From the NCBI GenBank assembly GCA_021776475.1, contig JAJFFV010000005.1:1240001-1304000 (forward strand): DNA of 64,000 nt, given 5' to 3'. The notes below the pieces were generated by a model, which did no database searches, was not told where the DNA came from, and saw only the letters and a list, made by a program, of their open reading frames with translations. This document shows, in pieces, positions 1 through 8,785 of the stretch (its first letter is position 1; each line of letters starts with the position of its first letter). This DNA comes from Parvularculaceae bacterium. Its GTDB lineage: Bacteria; Pseudomonadota; Alphaproteobacteria; Caulobacterales; Parvularculaceae. A program made the position numbers and the translations under genes.

Positions 1-1476
1 ATCACCGTTTTGGGCGTGCCATTTGCGAGTATGTGCAATGACGCATTCAGCGTTGCGCGCTCGCGCATCCTGATGAAAAACATGGCCTATGTCGGCGCCG
101 TCGCGGCGCTTCTTGATCTTGATCTCGATGTGATCAAGGGGCTCGTCGATGAAACATTTGCGGCAAAAGCCAAGCTGATCGATGCAAACATGCAGGCGGT
201 TTATCTTGGTTATGATTATGCAAAAGACAATTTTGCCTGCCCACTCGGTTTCCGGGTTGAGGCGTCCAACGGCACTGACGGCAAGGTGATGATCGATGGA
301 AACACAGCCGCCGCGCTCGGCTGTGTTTATGCCGGTGCAACGTTTGGTGCCTGGTATCCAATTACACCGTCCACGTCTCTTATGGATGGGTTCGCAAAAT
401 ATTGCGGTCAGCTACGTGTGGACGCAGAAACCGGCAAGAACAAATATTGTATCATTCAGGCGGAAGATGAACTAGCAGCTGCCGGTCTTGTCATTGGGGC
501 AGCCTGGAATGGCGCCCGCGCTTTTACACCAACATCGGGGCCGGGCATTTCTTTGATGAGCGAGCTGATCGGGTTTGCCTATTACACGGAAGTGCCGGTT
601 GTCCTGTTCGATGTTCAACGGACAGGGCCGTCGACAGGCATGCCGACCCGAACCCAGCAATGCGATATTCAGACCTGCGCCTATGCCTCGCATGGGGATA
701 CCCGCCACATCCTCCTGTTTCCAGCTGACCCCGGCGAATGTTTCGACATGGCGGTGCAGGCGTTTGATCTCGCTGAGCGATTCCAGACCCCGGTCTTCGT
801 CCTGTCTGATATCGACATTGGGATGAATGACTGGATGGTTGATGAACTGACCTGGGATGATGTTTATCAGCCTGATCGCGGAAAAGTTCTATCTGCCACT
901 GAGCTGGAAAAAATGGATACGTTTTACCGCTATCTCGATGTCGACGGTGATCACATCCCGTATCGCACGCTGCCTGGCACGCATCCCAAAGGCGCCTATT
1001 TTCTGCGCGGCTCTGGCCATGATAAATATGGTGGCTACACGGAAGGTGGCCCTGAGTATCAGGAAGTTGTTGATCGGTTGCGGGCCAAATGGCAGAGCGC
1101 TGCGGCCAAGGTTCCAGCACCTGTCTGCATCCGCGCCGCGGGAAAGGCGCGGCAGGGGATTATCGCGGTCGGCAGCAGCGATGGCGCCGTTCGCGAAGCG
1201 CGTGATCGTCTCGAAGCAGAGGGCGTGCACCTTGATTATCTGCGCGTACGCGGATTTCCGTTTGCGGCGAATGTCGAAGCGTTCATCATGGAGCATGACG
1301 AAGTTTTCGTTGTCGAGCAAAATCGCGATGCTCAGCTATTGGGGCTTTTGCTGACAGAAACCAATGTGCAACGCGAAAAACTGACGCCAGTGCTGCATTA
1401 TTCAGGTGCGCCGCTTGATTATCGGTTTGTTTTTGATGCCTTGATGAATGTGATCAAGGTCCGGAGGATTGCATGA
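1..1476 (+). CDS. korA: 2-oxoacid:acceptor oxidoreductase, alpha subunit with fused gamma domain (5' end cut off)
   Basis: The reading frame is open to the first base of the window, so the N-terminus lies outside it. The first ~70 visible residues are the end of the gamma (CoA/ferredoxin-side) domain; from about residue 100 the alpha, pyrimidine-binding-type domain begins, with the typical YPITPSTS segment and later the TSGPGISLMSE segment. The fused gamma-alpha order is common in proteobacterial 2-oxoglutarate:ferredoxin oxidoreductases. It should work with the beta subunit encoded next, oxidatively decarboxylating a 2-oxoacid (probably 2-oxoglutarate) to the acyl-CoA while reducing ferredoxin. 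Its stop overlaps the korB start (ATGA), implying translational coupling. Substrate identity is inferred, not seen. Confidence 0.93.
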   Translation: MTVLGVPFASMCNDAFSVARSRILMKNMAYVGAVAALLDLDLDVIKGLVDETFAAKAKLIDANMQAVYLGYDYAKDNFACPLGFRVEASNGTDGKVMIDGNTAAALGCVYAGATFGAWYPITPSTSLMDGFAKYCGQLRVDAETGKNKYCIIQAEDELAAAGLVIGAAWNGARAFTPTSGPGISLMSELIGFAYYTEVPVVLFDVQRTGPSTGMPTRTQQCDIQTCAYASHGDTRHILLFPADPGECFDMAVQAFDLAERFQTPVFVLSDIDIGMNDWMVDELTWDDVYQPDRGKVLSATELEKMDTFYRYLDVDGDHIPYRTLPGTHPKGAYFLRGSGHDKYGGYTEGGPEYQEVVDRLRAKWQSAAAKVPAPVCIRAAGKARQGIIAVGSSDGAVREARDRLEAEGVHLDYLRVRGFPFAANVEAFIMEHDEVFVVEQNRDAQLLGLLLTETNVQREKLTPVLHYSGAPLDYRFVFDALMNVIKVRRIA

Positions 1477-2528
1477 CATCGTTCAGGAAGCCGAAAATCC
1501 AGCGCAAGAATGAGCCGCTGAATGATCTGGGCCTCGCCCGCGTCGACTATGAAGGCGCGATGTCGACCCTGTGCGCCGGGTGCGGGCATGACAGCGTCAC
1601 GGCGTGCCTGACCAAGGCGTTTTTTGAACTGTCGATTGATCCGGCAAAAGCTGTCAAGGTTTCCGGGATCGGCTGTTCGTCGAAGACAACGAACTATTTT
1701 CTCAACGATGCACATGGCGCAAATACCGTACACGGGCGTATGCCATCGGTAGCGACCGGCGCGATTGCGGCCAACTCAAACCTGATTTATCTCGGCCTGT
1801 CCGGCGATGGCGACAGCCTTTCGATCGGGTTGGGTCAGATGGCCCATGCCATGCGCCGCAATGTCAACATGCTGTACATGCTGGAGAATAATGGCGTTTA
1901 TGGCCTGACCAAGGGGCAGTTTTCGGCTTCAGCCGACCTCGGCTCGCTGCCCAAGAAAGGTGCACCGAACGAATATCCGGCGATCGATCCTGTGGCTTTG
2001 GCTCTGTCTGTCGGGGCAACATTTATCGGGCGTAGTTTCTCCGGCGATCGCAAGCAACTGGTGCCATTGATTAAGGCTGGTCTGAAACACAAGGGTTTCG
2101 CACTAATTGATGTCATCTCTCCGTGTGTCAGCTTTAATGACCACAAGGGCTCAACCAAGTCCTATGCTCACACATACGAGTATTACCATCAGGCAGTGCA
2201 TGCGGACTATGTGCCGCCAACCGATGAGATCAAAGCGTCTTATGATGAGGGTGATGTGATGCCGATTGAACTGCATGATGGCGGCATTATTCAACTGCGC
2301 AAGCTGGACCAAAACTACGACCCAAGGGATCGCGCCGCGGCGTTCCAAAAAGTGATGGACAGCAAGGCGACACAGGAAATCGTCACCGGGTTGCTTTACA
2401 TAGATGAGACGCAGCCGGATATGCATGAAATCCAGAAAATGGAAGATCGTCCCTTAAACGAAATTCCGTATTCTGAACTTAATCCGGGAGCAGAAAAACT
2501 AAAGGCGCTCCAGGGCGCCTTTAGATAA
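1473..2528 (+). CDS. korB: 2-oxoacid:ferredoxin oxidoreductase, beta subunit (TPP-binding)
   Basis: 351 residues. The LCAGCGHD motif near residue 34 is the conserved cysteine/TPP entry motif of the family, and GDGDSLSIG followed by ENNGVYGLTKGQ forms the Mg2+/thiamine diphosphate site. The length is normal for KorB. The ATG overlaps the korA stop by 4 nt. With KorA it forms the cytosolic 2-oxoacid:ferredoxin oxidoreductase that can replace or accompany the 2-oxoglutarate dehydrogenase complex. The final codons lie in an inverted repeat that seems to serve the convergent gene. Confidence 0.95.
   Translation: MTSFRKPKIQRKNEPLNDLGLARVDYEGAMSTLCAGCGHDSVTACLTKAFFELSIDPAKAVKVSGIGCSSKTTNYFLNDAHGANTVHGRMPSVATGAIAANSNLIYLGLSGDGDSLSIGLGQMAHAMRRNVNMLYMLENNGVYGLTKGQFSASADLGSLPKKGAPNEYPAIDPVALALSVGATFIGRSFSGDRKQLVPLIKAGLKHKGFALIDVISPCVSFNDHKGSTKSYAHTYEYYHQAVHADYVPPTDEIKASYDEGDVMPIELHDGGIIQLRKLDQNYDPRDRAAAFQKVMDSKATQEIVTGLLYIDETQPDMHEIQKMEDRPLNEIPYSELNPGAEKLKALQGAFR
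2501..2522 (-). terminator. Hairpin plus T-rich tract, probable terminator of the M1 aminopeptidase gene
   Basis: A perfect 8-bp stem (AAAGGCGC / GCGCCTTT) with a 6-nt loop. Read on the minus strand it is followed by TTTAGTTTTT, as in an intrinsic terminator, and lies just past the stop of the minus-strand gene ending at 2548. It sits inside the last codons of korB on the other strand. Confidence 0.5.
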
Positions 2529-2547
2529 GGCTGACGATTCAGTTAGT

Positions 2548-4476
2548 CTATTCGTCCGGAAACAAAATGCCGTCGATCCGGCGCTGGGCAATTGGATGAT
2601 AGCCGGGCCGGGCTTTCTTATAAACTGCTTCGGCCCATTCGGCGCGACCATTATCCTTCAAGGCAGCATAGAGCCGGTAAATGAATTTACCGCGTCCAAC
2701 ACTCATGAGAAAAGCATCAAGAGCAGGCAGTGCTGGTTCATACCCGCCTTTAATCGCTTGCATGTACCAGGCATAAGCGGTTTCCGCGTTTTGCGTGCCG
2801 GTGAGACTGAATGCCTGATCAAGGTCGGCGAACTGCATTTGCGTCAGGCCTTCAGGCAGACCGTTAAGGAAATGCAGCCACTCATGGGTTGACCAGTTTG
2901 CGGTTTGAAGGTCGCTGGCTGTGATTTCACCGGCTAGCCAGCTGGCTGATTGTGCGGCGACGTTGTCAAAAGCATCTGACTGCGGATTGGCGATGGTCGC
3001 CGGCAGGCCCGGCCGATAAACCCATTCGTCAAGTTCTTCTCTCGTCAGGGCATCCGGATTTTTGACATGCAATTGATCATGCAGATATTTGATGAAGTCT
3101 TCCGTCGTGATGCTCTGGAAAGCGAATTTGTCAAAATAGTTTTTCAAGAACGCGTCAAACTCTGCCCGGCCAAAGCGTTCTTCGAGGAACATCAAAAAGA
3201 ACTGTCCTTTAACATATGCAACCTGTGTGAACGCATCGTCCGGATGCGCGATATCTGCCGGCAGCTTCAGCTGCGTAAGCTCGGGACGAGCCGCTTCTCT
3301 GACATCGCGCTTCAGGTCTTCAAGGCCAAGAGCCTGCTCCATGACGGCGCGGTTTTTGCCGTAGAGATCTTCCATCACGCGGTTTTCAACGTAGGAGGTG
3401 AAGCCTTCGTTGAGCCAGGCGTCGCGCCAGCTTGAATTTGTGACCAGGTTACCGGACCAGGAATGGGCGAGTTCATGGGCAACAACGTTAGTGAGGCTCT
3501 TGTCGCCTGCGATCAATGTCGGGGTCATGAATGAAAGGCGCGGGTTTTCCATGCCGCCAAAAGGAAAGCTCGGTGGCAGTACGATGAGGTCATAACGTCC
3601 CCAGCGATAAGGTCCGTACAGCCTGGTGTTGGCGGCTTCCATCAACGGTGTCTCGGAGAATTCTTCGGCGGCAGCATCAAGAATATAGTCTTCCGCATAG
3701 ACACCAATATGATCGTTGATGGCTTTGAACTTGATGTCACCAACAGCAATTGCCAGCAAGTAGGACGGGATCGGTTGCGGCATTTTGAAATGAAACTCGC
3801 CGTTTTCGTCTTTGTCGCCCTGCTCGGCGCTCATCAGTGGCAGCAATCCTTCCGGCACGCGCAAAGTCGCGGAATAAGTCATGCGCACAGCTGGTGTATC
3901 CTGCAATGGCGCGATGGTACGGGCGTTGATCGCTTGTGCCTGTGAAAACAGATACGGGTATTTCTTGCCCGCCGTTTGCGCTGGCGACAGCCACTGCAGG
4001 CCTTCTGCTGTCGGGCTGGTGCTGTAGGCGATACGGACCTGCGTTGTGTCGTCAGTAAGTGGGATCGTCAGCTTCGACCCCAATACCGGATCAGCATCAT
4101 CGAGGGTGTAGCTATTGCCCGTCCCGGGATTGGTCGGGTTGGAGCCGTTTAGCGTCGCGACCGAGCGGATAGATAAATCTTTGGTGTCGAGGACGAGCGT
4201 CGTTGCTGCTGAAGCAACGCGTTCAAAGTCTATGGTGGCGGTACCATCGAGGATTTTGTCATCGAAATTGACATCAAGATTAAGGTCGACATGAGTGACA
4301 CGGACCTCGTCATAATTAGCGTAAGTGAATTTGTCGTCCTTGACGATTACCGGGGCCTGTCGCTCCACCGGGGCCACTTGCCGGTCCGCTGGTTCTGCAA
4401 CTTGCTGGTTGCCACAAGCGCCGATAGAAAAAGTGAGTACGCAAGCGCCAAGAAGCGCCGGTTTAAAAATAGACAT
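2548..4476 (-). CDS. M1-family metallo-aminopeptidase, predicted lipoprotein
   Basis: 642 residues from the ATG at 4476, chosen because GGAGG lies 4 nt upstream and the protein then begins with a lipoprotein signal (lipobox ending in Cys21). An upstream in-frame start would add 28 residues before the signal. The zinc site is HELAH at about residue 334 with NEGF further on, and the GGMENP exopeptidase motif precedes it, as in M1 enzymes of the leukotriene A4 hydrolase/aminopeptidase N group. It should remove N-terminal residues from peptides in the periplasm or at the outer membrane. The gene is convergent with korB and appears monocistronic. Confidence 0.92.
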   Translation of the reverse strand: MSIFKPALLGACVLTFSIGACGNQQVAEPADRQVAPVERQAPVIVKDDKFTYANYDEVRVTHVDLNLDVNFDDKILDGTATIDFERVASAATTLVLDTKDLSIRSVATLNGSNPTNPGTGNSYTLDDADPVLGSKLTIPLTDDTTQVRIAYSTSPTAEGLQWLSPAQTAGKKYPYLFSQAQAINARTIAPLQDTPAVRMTYSATLRVPEGLLPLMSAEQGDKDENGEFHFKMPQPIPSYLLAIAVGDIKFKAINDHIGVYAEDYILDAAAEEFSETPLMEAANTRLYGPYRWGRYDLIVLPPSFPFGGMENPRLSFMTPTLIAGDKSLTNVVAHELAHSWSGNLVTNSSWRDAWLNEGFTSYVENRVMEDLYGKNRAVMEQALGLEDLKRDVREAARPELTQLKLPADIAHPDDAFTQVAYVKGQFFLMFLEERFGRAEFDAFLKNYFDKFAFQSITTEDFIKYLHDQLHVKNPDALTREELDEWVYRPGLPATIANPQSDAFDNVAAQSASWLAGEITASDLQTANWSTHEWLHFLNGLPEGLTQMQFADLDQAFSLTGTQNAETAYAWYMQAIKGGYEPALPALDAFLMSVGRGKFIYRLYAALKDNGRAEWAEAVYKKARPGYHPIAQRRIDGILFPDE

Positions 4477-4583
4477 TCTGCCTCCAGTGAGAATTTTCTG
4501 CATCGTAGCGAACGCCTCTCCGGGCGACAAGCCAAGTTGCGGGTGGTGTTGTCGCTTCAAAGTGCCACGGCAGGACTGCGGCT

Positions 4584-4907
4584 TTAAGAAAAATCCTCAA
4601 AATCTCCGGTCCATTCGAATTCTCTCAGGGAAATGTTGCCCTTTGCCGACACTTTGACACCCTCCTTTTGTAACAGCGCCAGCTGCCGGGTGTGGTTATC
4701 ACCGGCGCTCCGTGGGCTGATCTGCCCTTTGGCGTTGATGACCCGATGCCAGGGCGTTGGCGGGTTCGTCTCGCCCAGGGCTGACAGCGCGTAACCAACG
4801 GATCTGGGCCCACAGCGGGCGAGCCGTGCAATCCCGCCATAGGTTGCCACCCGGCCGCGCGGGATGCGCCTTACAATGGAGAAAATTTTCTCATAGTCCA
4901 CGGCCAC
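4584..4907 (-). CDS. Alkyltransferase-like (ATL) DNA-binding protein, MGMT family
   Basis: 107 residues, starting at a GTG preceded by AAAGGAG at good spacing. The fold-defining segments of the MGMT C-terminal domain are present: RGRVATYGGIA, the helix-turn-helix with RSVGYAL, then TPWHRVINAKG. In true alkyltransferases the reactive motif is PCHRV; here Trp53 replaces the cysteine, the hallmark of ATL proteins. These bind O6-alkylguanine lesions without repairing them and hand them to nucleotide excision repair. Length matches ATLs rather than full-length Ogt. A decayed alkyltransferase lies at 19803-20249. Confidence 0.93.
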   Translation of the reverse strand: MAVDYEKIFSIVRRIPRGRVATYGGIARLARCGPRSVGYALSALGETNPPTPWHRVINAKGQISPRSAGDNHTRQLALLQKEGVKVSAKGNISLREFEWTGDFEDFS

Positions 4908-5063
4908 CGGGCACTCCTTTGAAGTTCAAGACGGAATGAGCGAAGACTGCCACAAGATTGCAGATCAGCGCCAGATGGCTTTCTAACCAAAGTTTCAGTG
5001 GTTTGCGGGCGCTACGCGGGCCAGATTGCTGTAAAGACAGGTTTTGTAATTAAAGGCGGGTGT

Positions 5064-5795
5064 ATGTTGAAATGGCTTAAAAAGAATAAGGGCGACGTCC
5101 AGTTTTTCGTGATCTTTATTCTCTGTTTTGGCGTTTTCCGCTCGGTCGCGTTTGCCTCCTACCATATCCCGTCGGAAAGCATGGTGCCGACGCTGGAAGT
5201 CGGCGACCGGATTGTCGTCAACAAACTCGCCTATGGCTACAGCAAACACTCTGTCTGGTTCCCGGTTTTCCCCTCGCTGCCAACCGAGAATGGCCGAATT
5301 TTTGACCGCTTGCCGGAGCGCGGTGATGTGGCGGTGTTCAAACACACCCGCGATAACATAGTCATGATCAAACGGGTCATCGGCCTCCCAGGTGATGAGA
5401 TTGCCGTGCGCAGCGGGCGACTTTATGTCAATGCTGCACCCGTGGAACGCGTGACCGTGCGGGATTATTTTTACCGGGAGCACAAAGGCAGTATTGCCGA
5501 GGTGCGCCAGTACCAAGAGGTGCTGCCCGGTGACGCAACTCACACCATCATCGAGCGCTCCGATGCCTGGCGCGGTGATAATGTCGGGCCATACTTCGTG
5601 CCCGAAGGTCACGTTTTCATGATGGGCGATAATCGCGACAATTCATCGGACAGCCGTTACATGTCTGGCCTCGGTTTTGTGCCTGTAGAAAACCTGATGG
5701 GCCGCACCGAGATGATTTTTGCGTCAACTCATTCCTGCCGCAAGGAAGAAGGGCTGGCCTGCGCCAAACGCCGATTTTTCTCCAAGGTGAAGTGA
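5064..5795 (+). CDS. lepB: Signal peptidase I
   Basis: 243 residues from the ATG at 5064 (AGGCGGG upstream); a longer in-frame start exists but would precede the normal membrane anchor. One N-terminal membrane helix (about residues 12-32) is followed by PSESMVPTL with nucleophile Ser39, KRVIGLPGD with general base Lys103, and GDNRDNSSDSRY near the C-terminus, the conserved boxes of family S26. The enzyme cleaves Sec/Tat signal peptides on the periplasmic face. The usual alphaproteobacterial neighbours (rnc, acpS, era) are absent, so this may be a second copy or a rearranged locus. Confidence 0.95.
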   Translation: MLKWLKKNKGDVQFFVIFILCFGVFRSVAFASYHIPSESMVPTLEVGDRIVVNKLAYGYSKHSVWFPVFPSLPTENGRIFDRLPERGDVAVFKHTRDNIVMIKRVIGLPGDEIAVRSGRLYVNAAPVERVTVRDYFYREHKGSIAEVRQYQEVLPGDATHTIIERSDAWRGDNVGPYFVPEGHVFMMGDNRDNSSDSRYMSGLGFVPVENLMGRTEMIFASTHSCRKEEGLACAKRRFFSKVK

Positions 5796-5892
5796 TCGCC
5801 AGCCCTTTCGTCAGCTGTGTTGACAGTTTTCTCGTAAACGAGGGGGGCGCCGAGTTGTTGGCGAAGGCGGAGAAGACGAGCATTGGCAACAA

Positions 5893-6825
5893 TCAACTAT
5901 CTTTTTTCACGGGATTGATCGACTGCTTGAAAGTCCCTAATTCCTGAACTTGATAGCCTTGCGGGTAGGTCGGGCGCTGGCGCTGCGTTATCAGCACTGG
6001 GTTGCGCCGCGCCGGGTACCACAATAGTTTCCGACGGACCAGCGTTCTGATCAAAAAGGCCCGCGCTTTCAGGCCGCCGGTCACGATACTGCGCAAAAGC
6101 CCGGGCGCTGGTGCAAATCCCATGGCTGTCAGTAATGGCTTGTCCATTAGGGCATGAACAAATGGCCGGGCAGTCGGATACAAAAATCGCGGTAGTAAAA
6201 ATCCGAGCAGCAGGTCGCGCGTCGCTGATCCAACCTGTACGTTGCTTTCGGCAAAGCGAAATGCTTTGCTCTCGTAAGACCGGTTGAAAGCCTCAAACTG
6301 TTCAAGGGTCGCGGGGATATCGCGGATATTCATCCGGCGGCCCATCTCGCTGTAGAAATTGAAACTCGCGCGCTTTTCGTTGTCGCTCAGCCGGCGCCAG
6401 CCGAAGCGTGCGTTCCAGCGGATCGGTTCGAATACAAAAGTGGATAGGACATAGAGAAAATCATCATTAGAAATGGCGAAGCGTCCATGCATGGCGTTCA
6501 TGCGCGCCATTGCGGCTGCGCCTTTTTTGCTGTCGAAACCGTTTTCGACGATCTCTGCCAGTATCAGTTCGGTGTCGTCATAGCGTTTGCGCGGGCGCTT
6601 GGTGAACTCGCCGGTTTTGGCCAGCAGTCCTGATATTGATGGCACCGCGAAAGTTCGAAACAGGGCGAATTCCAGCGCCCGTTCGGTATCCCATGAAAAT
6701 TCGTATGCGCTTAAGAGGCGTGCAATCTCCTGATAATCCCGGTCAGGGTCAAGCCGGGCGATCTGCCGTGTCGTTTCGGTTTCTGTAGGTCTGGCCAGTG
6801 AAAATGCTCCGGATGTTAACTGCAC
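5893..6825 (-). CDS. Oxygenase MpaB-family (DUF2236) protein
   Basis: 310 residues. The segments RYDDTELILAEIVENGFDS, RMNAMHGRFAISNDDFLYVL and FEPIRWNARFGWRRLSDNEK match the haem-binding core of the MpaB/latex-clearing-protein-like oxygenase family (formerly DUF2236). Members include rubber oxygenases and a fungal mycophenolic-acid pathway enzyme; most bacterial members have unknown substrates, so no reaction is assigned. Cytosolic: no signal peptide. The start is a GTG without a clear Shine-Dalgarno, so the N-terminus is uncertain by up to some 15 residues. Confidence 0.8.
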   Translation of the reverse strand: MQLTSGAFSLARPTETETTRQIARLDPDRDYQEIARLLSAYEFSWDTERALEFALFRTFAVPSISGLLAKTGEFTKRPRKRYDDTELILAEIVENGFDSKKGAAAMARMNAMHGRFAISNDDFLYVLSTFVFEPIRWNARFGWRRLSDNEKRASFNFYSEMGRRMNIRDIPATLEQFEAFNRSYESKAFRFAESNVQVGSATRDLLLGFLLPRFLYPTARPFVHALMDKPLLTAMGFAPAPGLLRSIVTGGLKARAFLIRTLVRRKLLWYPARRNPVLITQRQRPTYPQGYQVQELGTFKQSINPVKKDS

Positions 6826-6849
6826 TGTACCAAGGTGCGGGCGCAGGCG

Positions 6850-7074
6850 CTATTTTTGTTCCACCGCCTGATACTGAAAAACCTCCTCCAGCGGGACGCC
6901 GAAAACGGCGGCAATCCGGAACGCGACGTCAAGGCTGGGGCTGTATTTGCCTTTTTCCATCGAGGCGATGGTCTGCCTCGTGACACCAATGGCGTCGGCG
7001 AGATCACTTTGCGTCATCTCGTCAGCGTCGAATCTGAGCCGGCGGATCTGGTTGACGATTGCGGTGCGTGTCAA
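6850..7074 (-). CDS. XRE/Cro-type transcriptional regulator
   Basis: About 74 residues, nearly all helix-turn-helix: RRLRFDADEMTQSDLADAIG, then VTRQTIASMEKGKYSP, the classical Xre DNA-binding helices, ending with FGVPLEEVF. The TTG at 7074 is chosen because CGGAG lies at suitable distance and it falls just after the stop of the upstream gene; a longer TTG start at 7113 would overlap that gene. These short regulators are usually cotranscribed with a small membrane protein, as here. Confidence 0.85.
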   Translation of the reverse strand: MTRTAIVNQIRRLRFDADEMTQSDLADAIGVTRQTIASMEKGKYSPSLDVAFRIAAVFGVPLEEVFQYQAVEQK

Positions 7075-7087
7075 GGACTTGCTCCGA

Positions 7088-7486
7088 TCAGGCGCCGCGT
7101 CTGTATAAAGCAACCCGCCACATCGCCTTGACTAGTTCTGACGCAAGAAGGCCGATGAAAGCCAGGTTGGCAAACGCCCATTCTCCGCTGATGACGCCAA
7201 GAGCAAGAATAAGGAACACGAAACTCCCGAGCGTAAAGCCGCCGGCGACTTCGCCTTTCCGTTCAATATCCCTGTCTCGTTCGTCGGCAGTGTCCGCGGT
7301 TTTCGGGTTGCTGACGGCGATCGCAATGTGGCCCACGATCAAAATAGTGCTGAACAGGATCACCGCCGGCAACAACCAGCCGGGCGCGATGATGCCACCC
7401 GAAGCCGACAGTTTTCCGAGATAAACGGCACCGACGATCAGCGTCGCCGCCAACGCTGTCCAAGCGCTTTTTTCCTGAAATGACAT
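7088..7486 (-). CDS. Small integral membrane protein paired with XRE regulator
   Basis: 132 residues from the ATG at 7486, supported by GAGG 5 nt upstream. Four hydrophobic segments are visible (about residues 9-27, 36-57, 85-105, 108-122) with a charged loop ADERDRDIERKGE between the second and third. That DERD/IERKG loop is seen in many small membrane proteins encoded beside 70-residue XRE regulators. No function is known to me; a role in sensing membrane state and signalling to the regulator is a guess. It is transcribed divergently from nrdB and its stop lies 13 nt before the regulator start. Confidence 0.75.
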   Translation of the reverse strand: MSFQEKSAWTALAATLIVGAVYLGKLSASGGIIAPGWLLPAVILFSTILIVGHIAIAVSNPKTADTADERDRDIERKGEVAGGFTLGSFVFLILALGVISGEWAFANLAFIGLLASELVKAMWRVALYRRGA

Positions 7487-7576
7487 AGAAACCTCATACG
7501 GTATGTTAAACTTGATAACCATCATGTAAAAAATAGTTTACATTATGTCAAATTTAATTTACATTTTTATTGGTAT

Positions 7577-7592
7577 ATTCTATATATTGTGT
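7577..7592. promoter_or_regulatory. NrdR box 1 upstream of nrdB
   Basis: The 16-mer ATTCTATATATTGTGT matches the NrdR consensus acaCwAtATaTwGtgt at the core 13 positions. It lies 118 bp before the nrdB ATG in an AT-rich divergent promoter region. Confidence 0.85.
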
Positions 7593-7607
7593 TTTTTTTC
7601 GTGATCA

Positions 7608-7623
7608 ATACCATATTTAGTAT
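7608..7623. promoter_or_regulatory. NrdR box 2 upstream of nrdB
   Basis: ATACCATATTTAGTAT matches the NrdR consensus at 12 of 16 positions. It begins exactly 31 bp after box 1, three helical turns, the spacing described for tandem NrdR boxes that control ribonucleotide reductase genes. Confidence 0.8.
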
Positions 7624-7710
7624 GTGGAAAGCCTCTAATTGCCTTTTTCGAACGAGAGAATCACACACTATAGAGACACCGAAAAATCTACCCGTCGAGA
7701 GGATTTGTTG

Positions 7711-8745
7711 ATGCCTGATGCTTCCGCCACTTTGCCTGGTCTGTTGACACCGTCTGTTGGCTACAAGCCGTTCCGTTATCCATGGGCTTATGAATTCTGG
7801 AAAAAACAGCAACAGGTTCACTGGATGCCGGAAGAAATTCCTCTAGGTGAGGACTGCAAGGATTGGGCGACAACGCTTTCCGACGGTGAGCGAAACCTCC
7901 TGACACAGATCTTCCGCTTCTTCACGCAGGGCGATGTTGAGGTCAACGACAACTACATGGAGCATTACTGCCGGATCTTCAAACCGATAGAAGTGAAGAT
8001 GATGCTCTCGGCCTTCTCCAACATGGAGACCGTTCATATTGCCGCCTACGCGCTGCTGCTCGAGACCATCGGTATGCCGGAATCGGAATTTTCGGCCTTC
8101 ATGGAATATGAATCGATGGCCGCGAAGCATAACTACATGCAGGAGTTCGGCACCGACAGTAACGAAGACATTCTTCGGTCAATCGCGATGTTCGGTGGTT
8201 TCACCGAAGGCCTGCAACTGTTTGCGTCCTTCGCGATGCTGATGAACTTCCCGCGCCAGAATAAAATGAAAGGCATGGGGCAGGTGGTCACCTGGTCGAT
8301 CCGCGATGAAAGCCTGCACTGTGAAGGCATGATCCAGATGTTCCACGCCTTCGCCAAAGAGACGGGAGCGCTCACATCGGCGGTCAAAGACGATATCGTC
8401 GATTGCTGCAAAACCGTTGTTGGTCTTGAGGACAAGTTCATTGATCTTGCCTTTGAGATGGGCGCGGTTGAAGGAATGACGCCTGACGATATCAAACGCT
8501 ATATCCGTTATATCGCCGACTGGCGCCTGACACAGCTTGATTTGCCGAAAATCTACGGTATTGAGAAACACCCGCTGCCCTGGCTGACCGAGATTTTGAA
8601 TGGTGTCGAACACGCGAACTTCTTTGAGGCTCGCGCAACCGAATACTCCAAAGCGGCCACCAGCGGAGACTGGCACGGTGCCGACGGCGTCTGGTCACAA
8701 TTTGATCAGTGGAAGGATAAACGGGACTTGCCCGCGGCGGAGTAA
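7711..8745 (+). CDS. nrdB: Class Ia ribonucleoside-diphosphate reductase, beta subunit
   Basis: 344 residues from the ATG at 7711 (GAGAGGA upstream). The diiron/tyrosyl radical site is readable: Asp75 region GDVEVNDNY, NMETVHIAAY with Glu106, His109 and radical Tyr113, Glu166, and RDESLHCEG with Glu200 and His203. The subunit generates the radical for NDP to dNDP reduction in the alpha2beta2 complex. The nrdA partner is not adjacent, so nrdB is expressed from its own promoter, which carries two NrdR boxes (repression when dATP/ATP is high). Confidence 0.96.
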   Translation: MPDASATLPGLLTPSVGYKPFRYPWAYEFWKKQQQVHWMPEEIPLGEDCKDWATTLSDGERNLLTQIFRFFTQGDVEVNDNYMEHYCRIFKPIEVKMMLSAFSNMETVHIAAYALLLETIGMPESEFSAFMEYESMAAKHNYMQEFGTDSNEDILRSIAMFGGFTEGLQLFASFAMLMNFPRQNKMKGMGQVVTWSIRDESLHCEGMIQMFHAFAKETGALTSAVKDDIVDCCKTVVGLEDKFIDLAFEMGAVEGMTPDDIKRYIRYIADWRLTQLDLPKIYGIEKHPLPWLTEILNGVEHANFFEARATEYSKAATSGDWHGADGVWSQFDQWKDKRDLPAAE

Positions 8746-8785
8746 CGTAAGCGCTTAGAGCCGTGGGTCAGGTCAACAGGCACCA

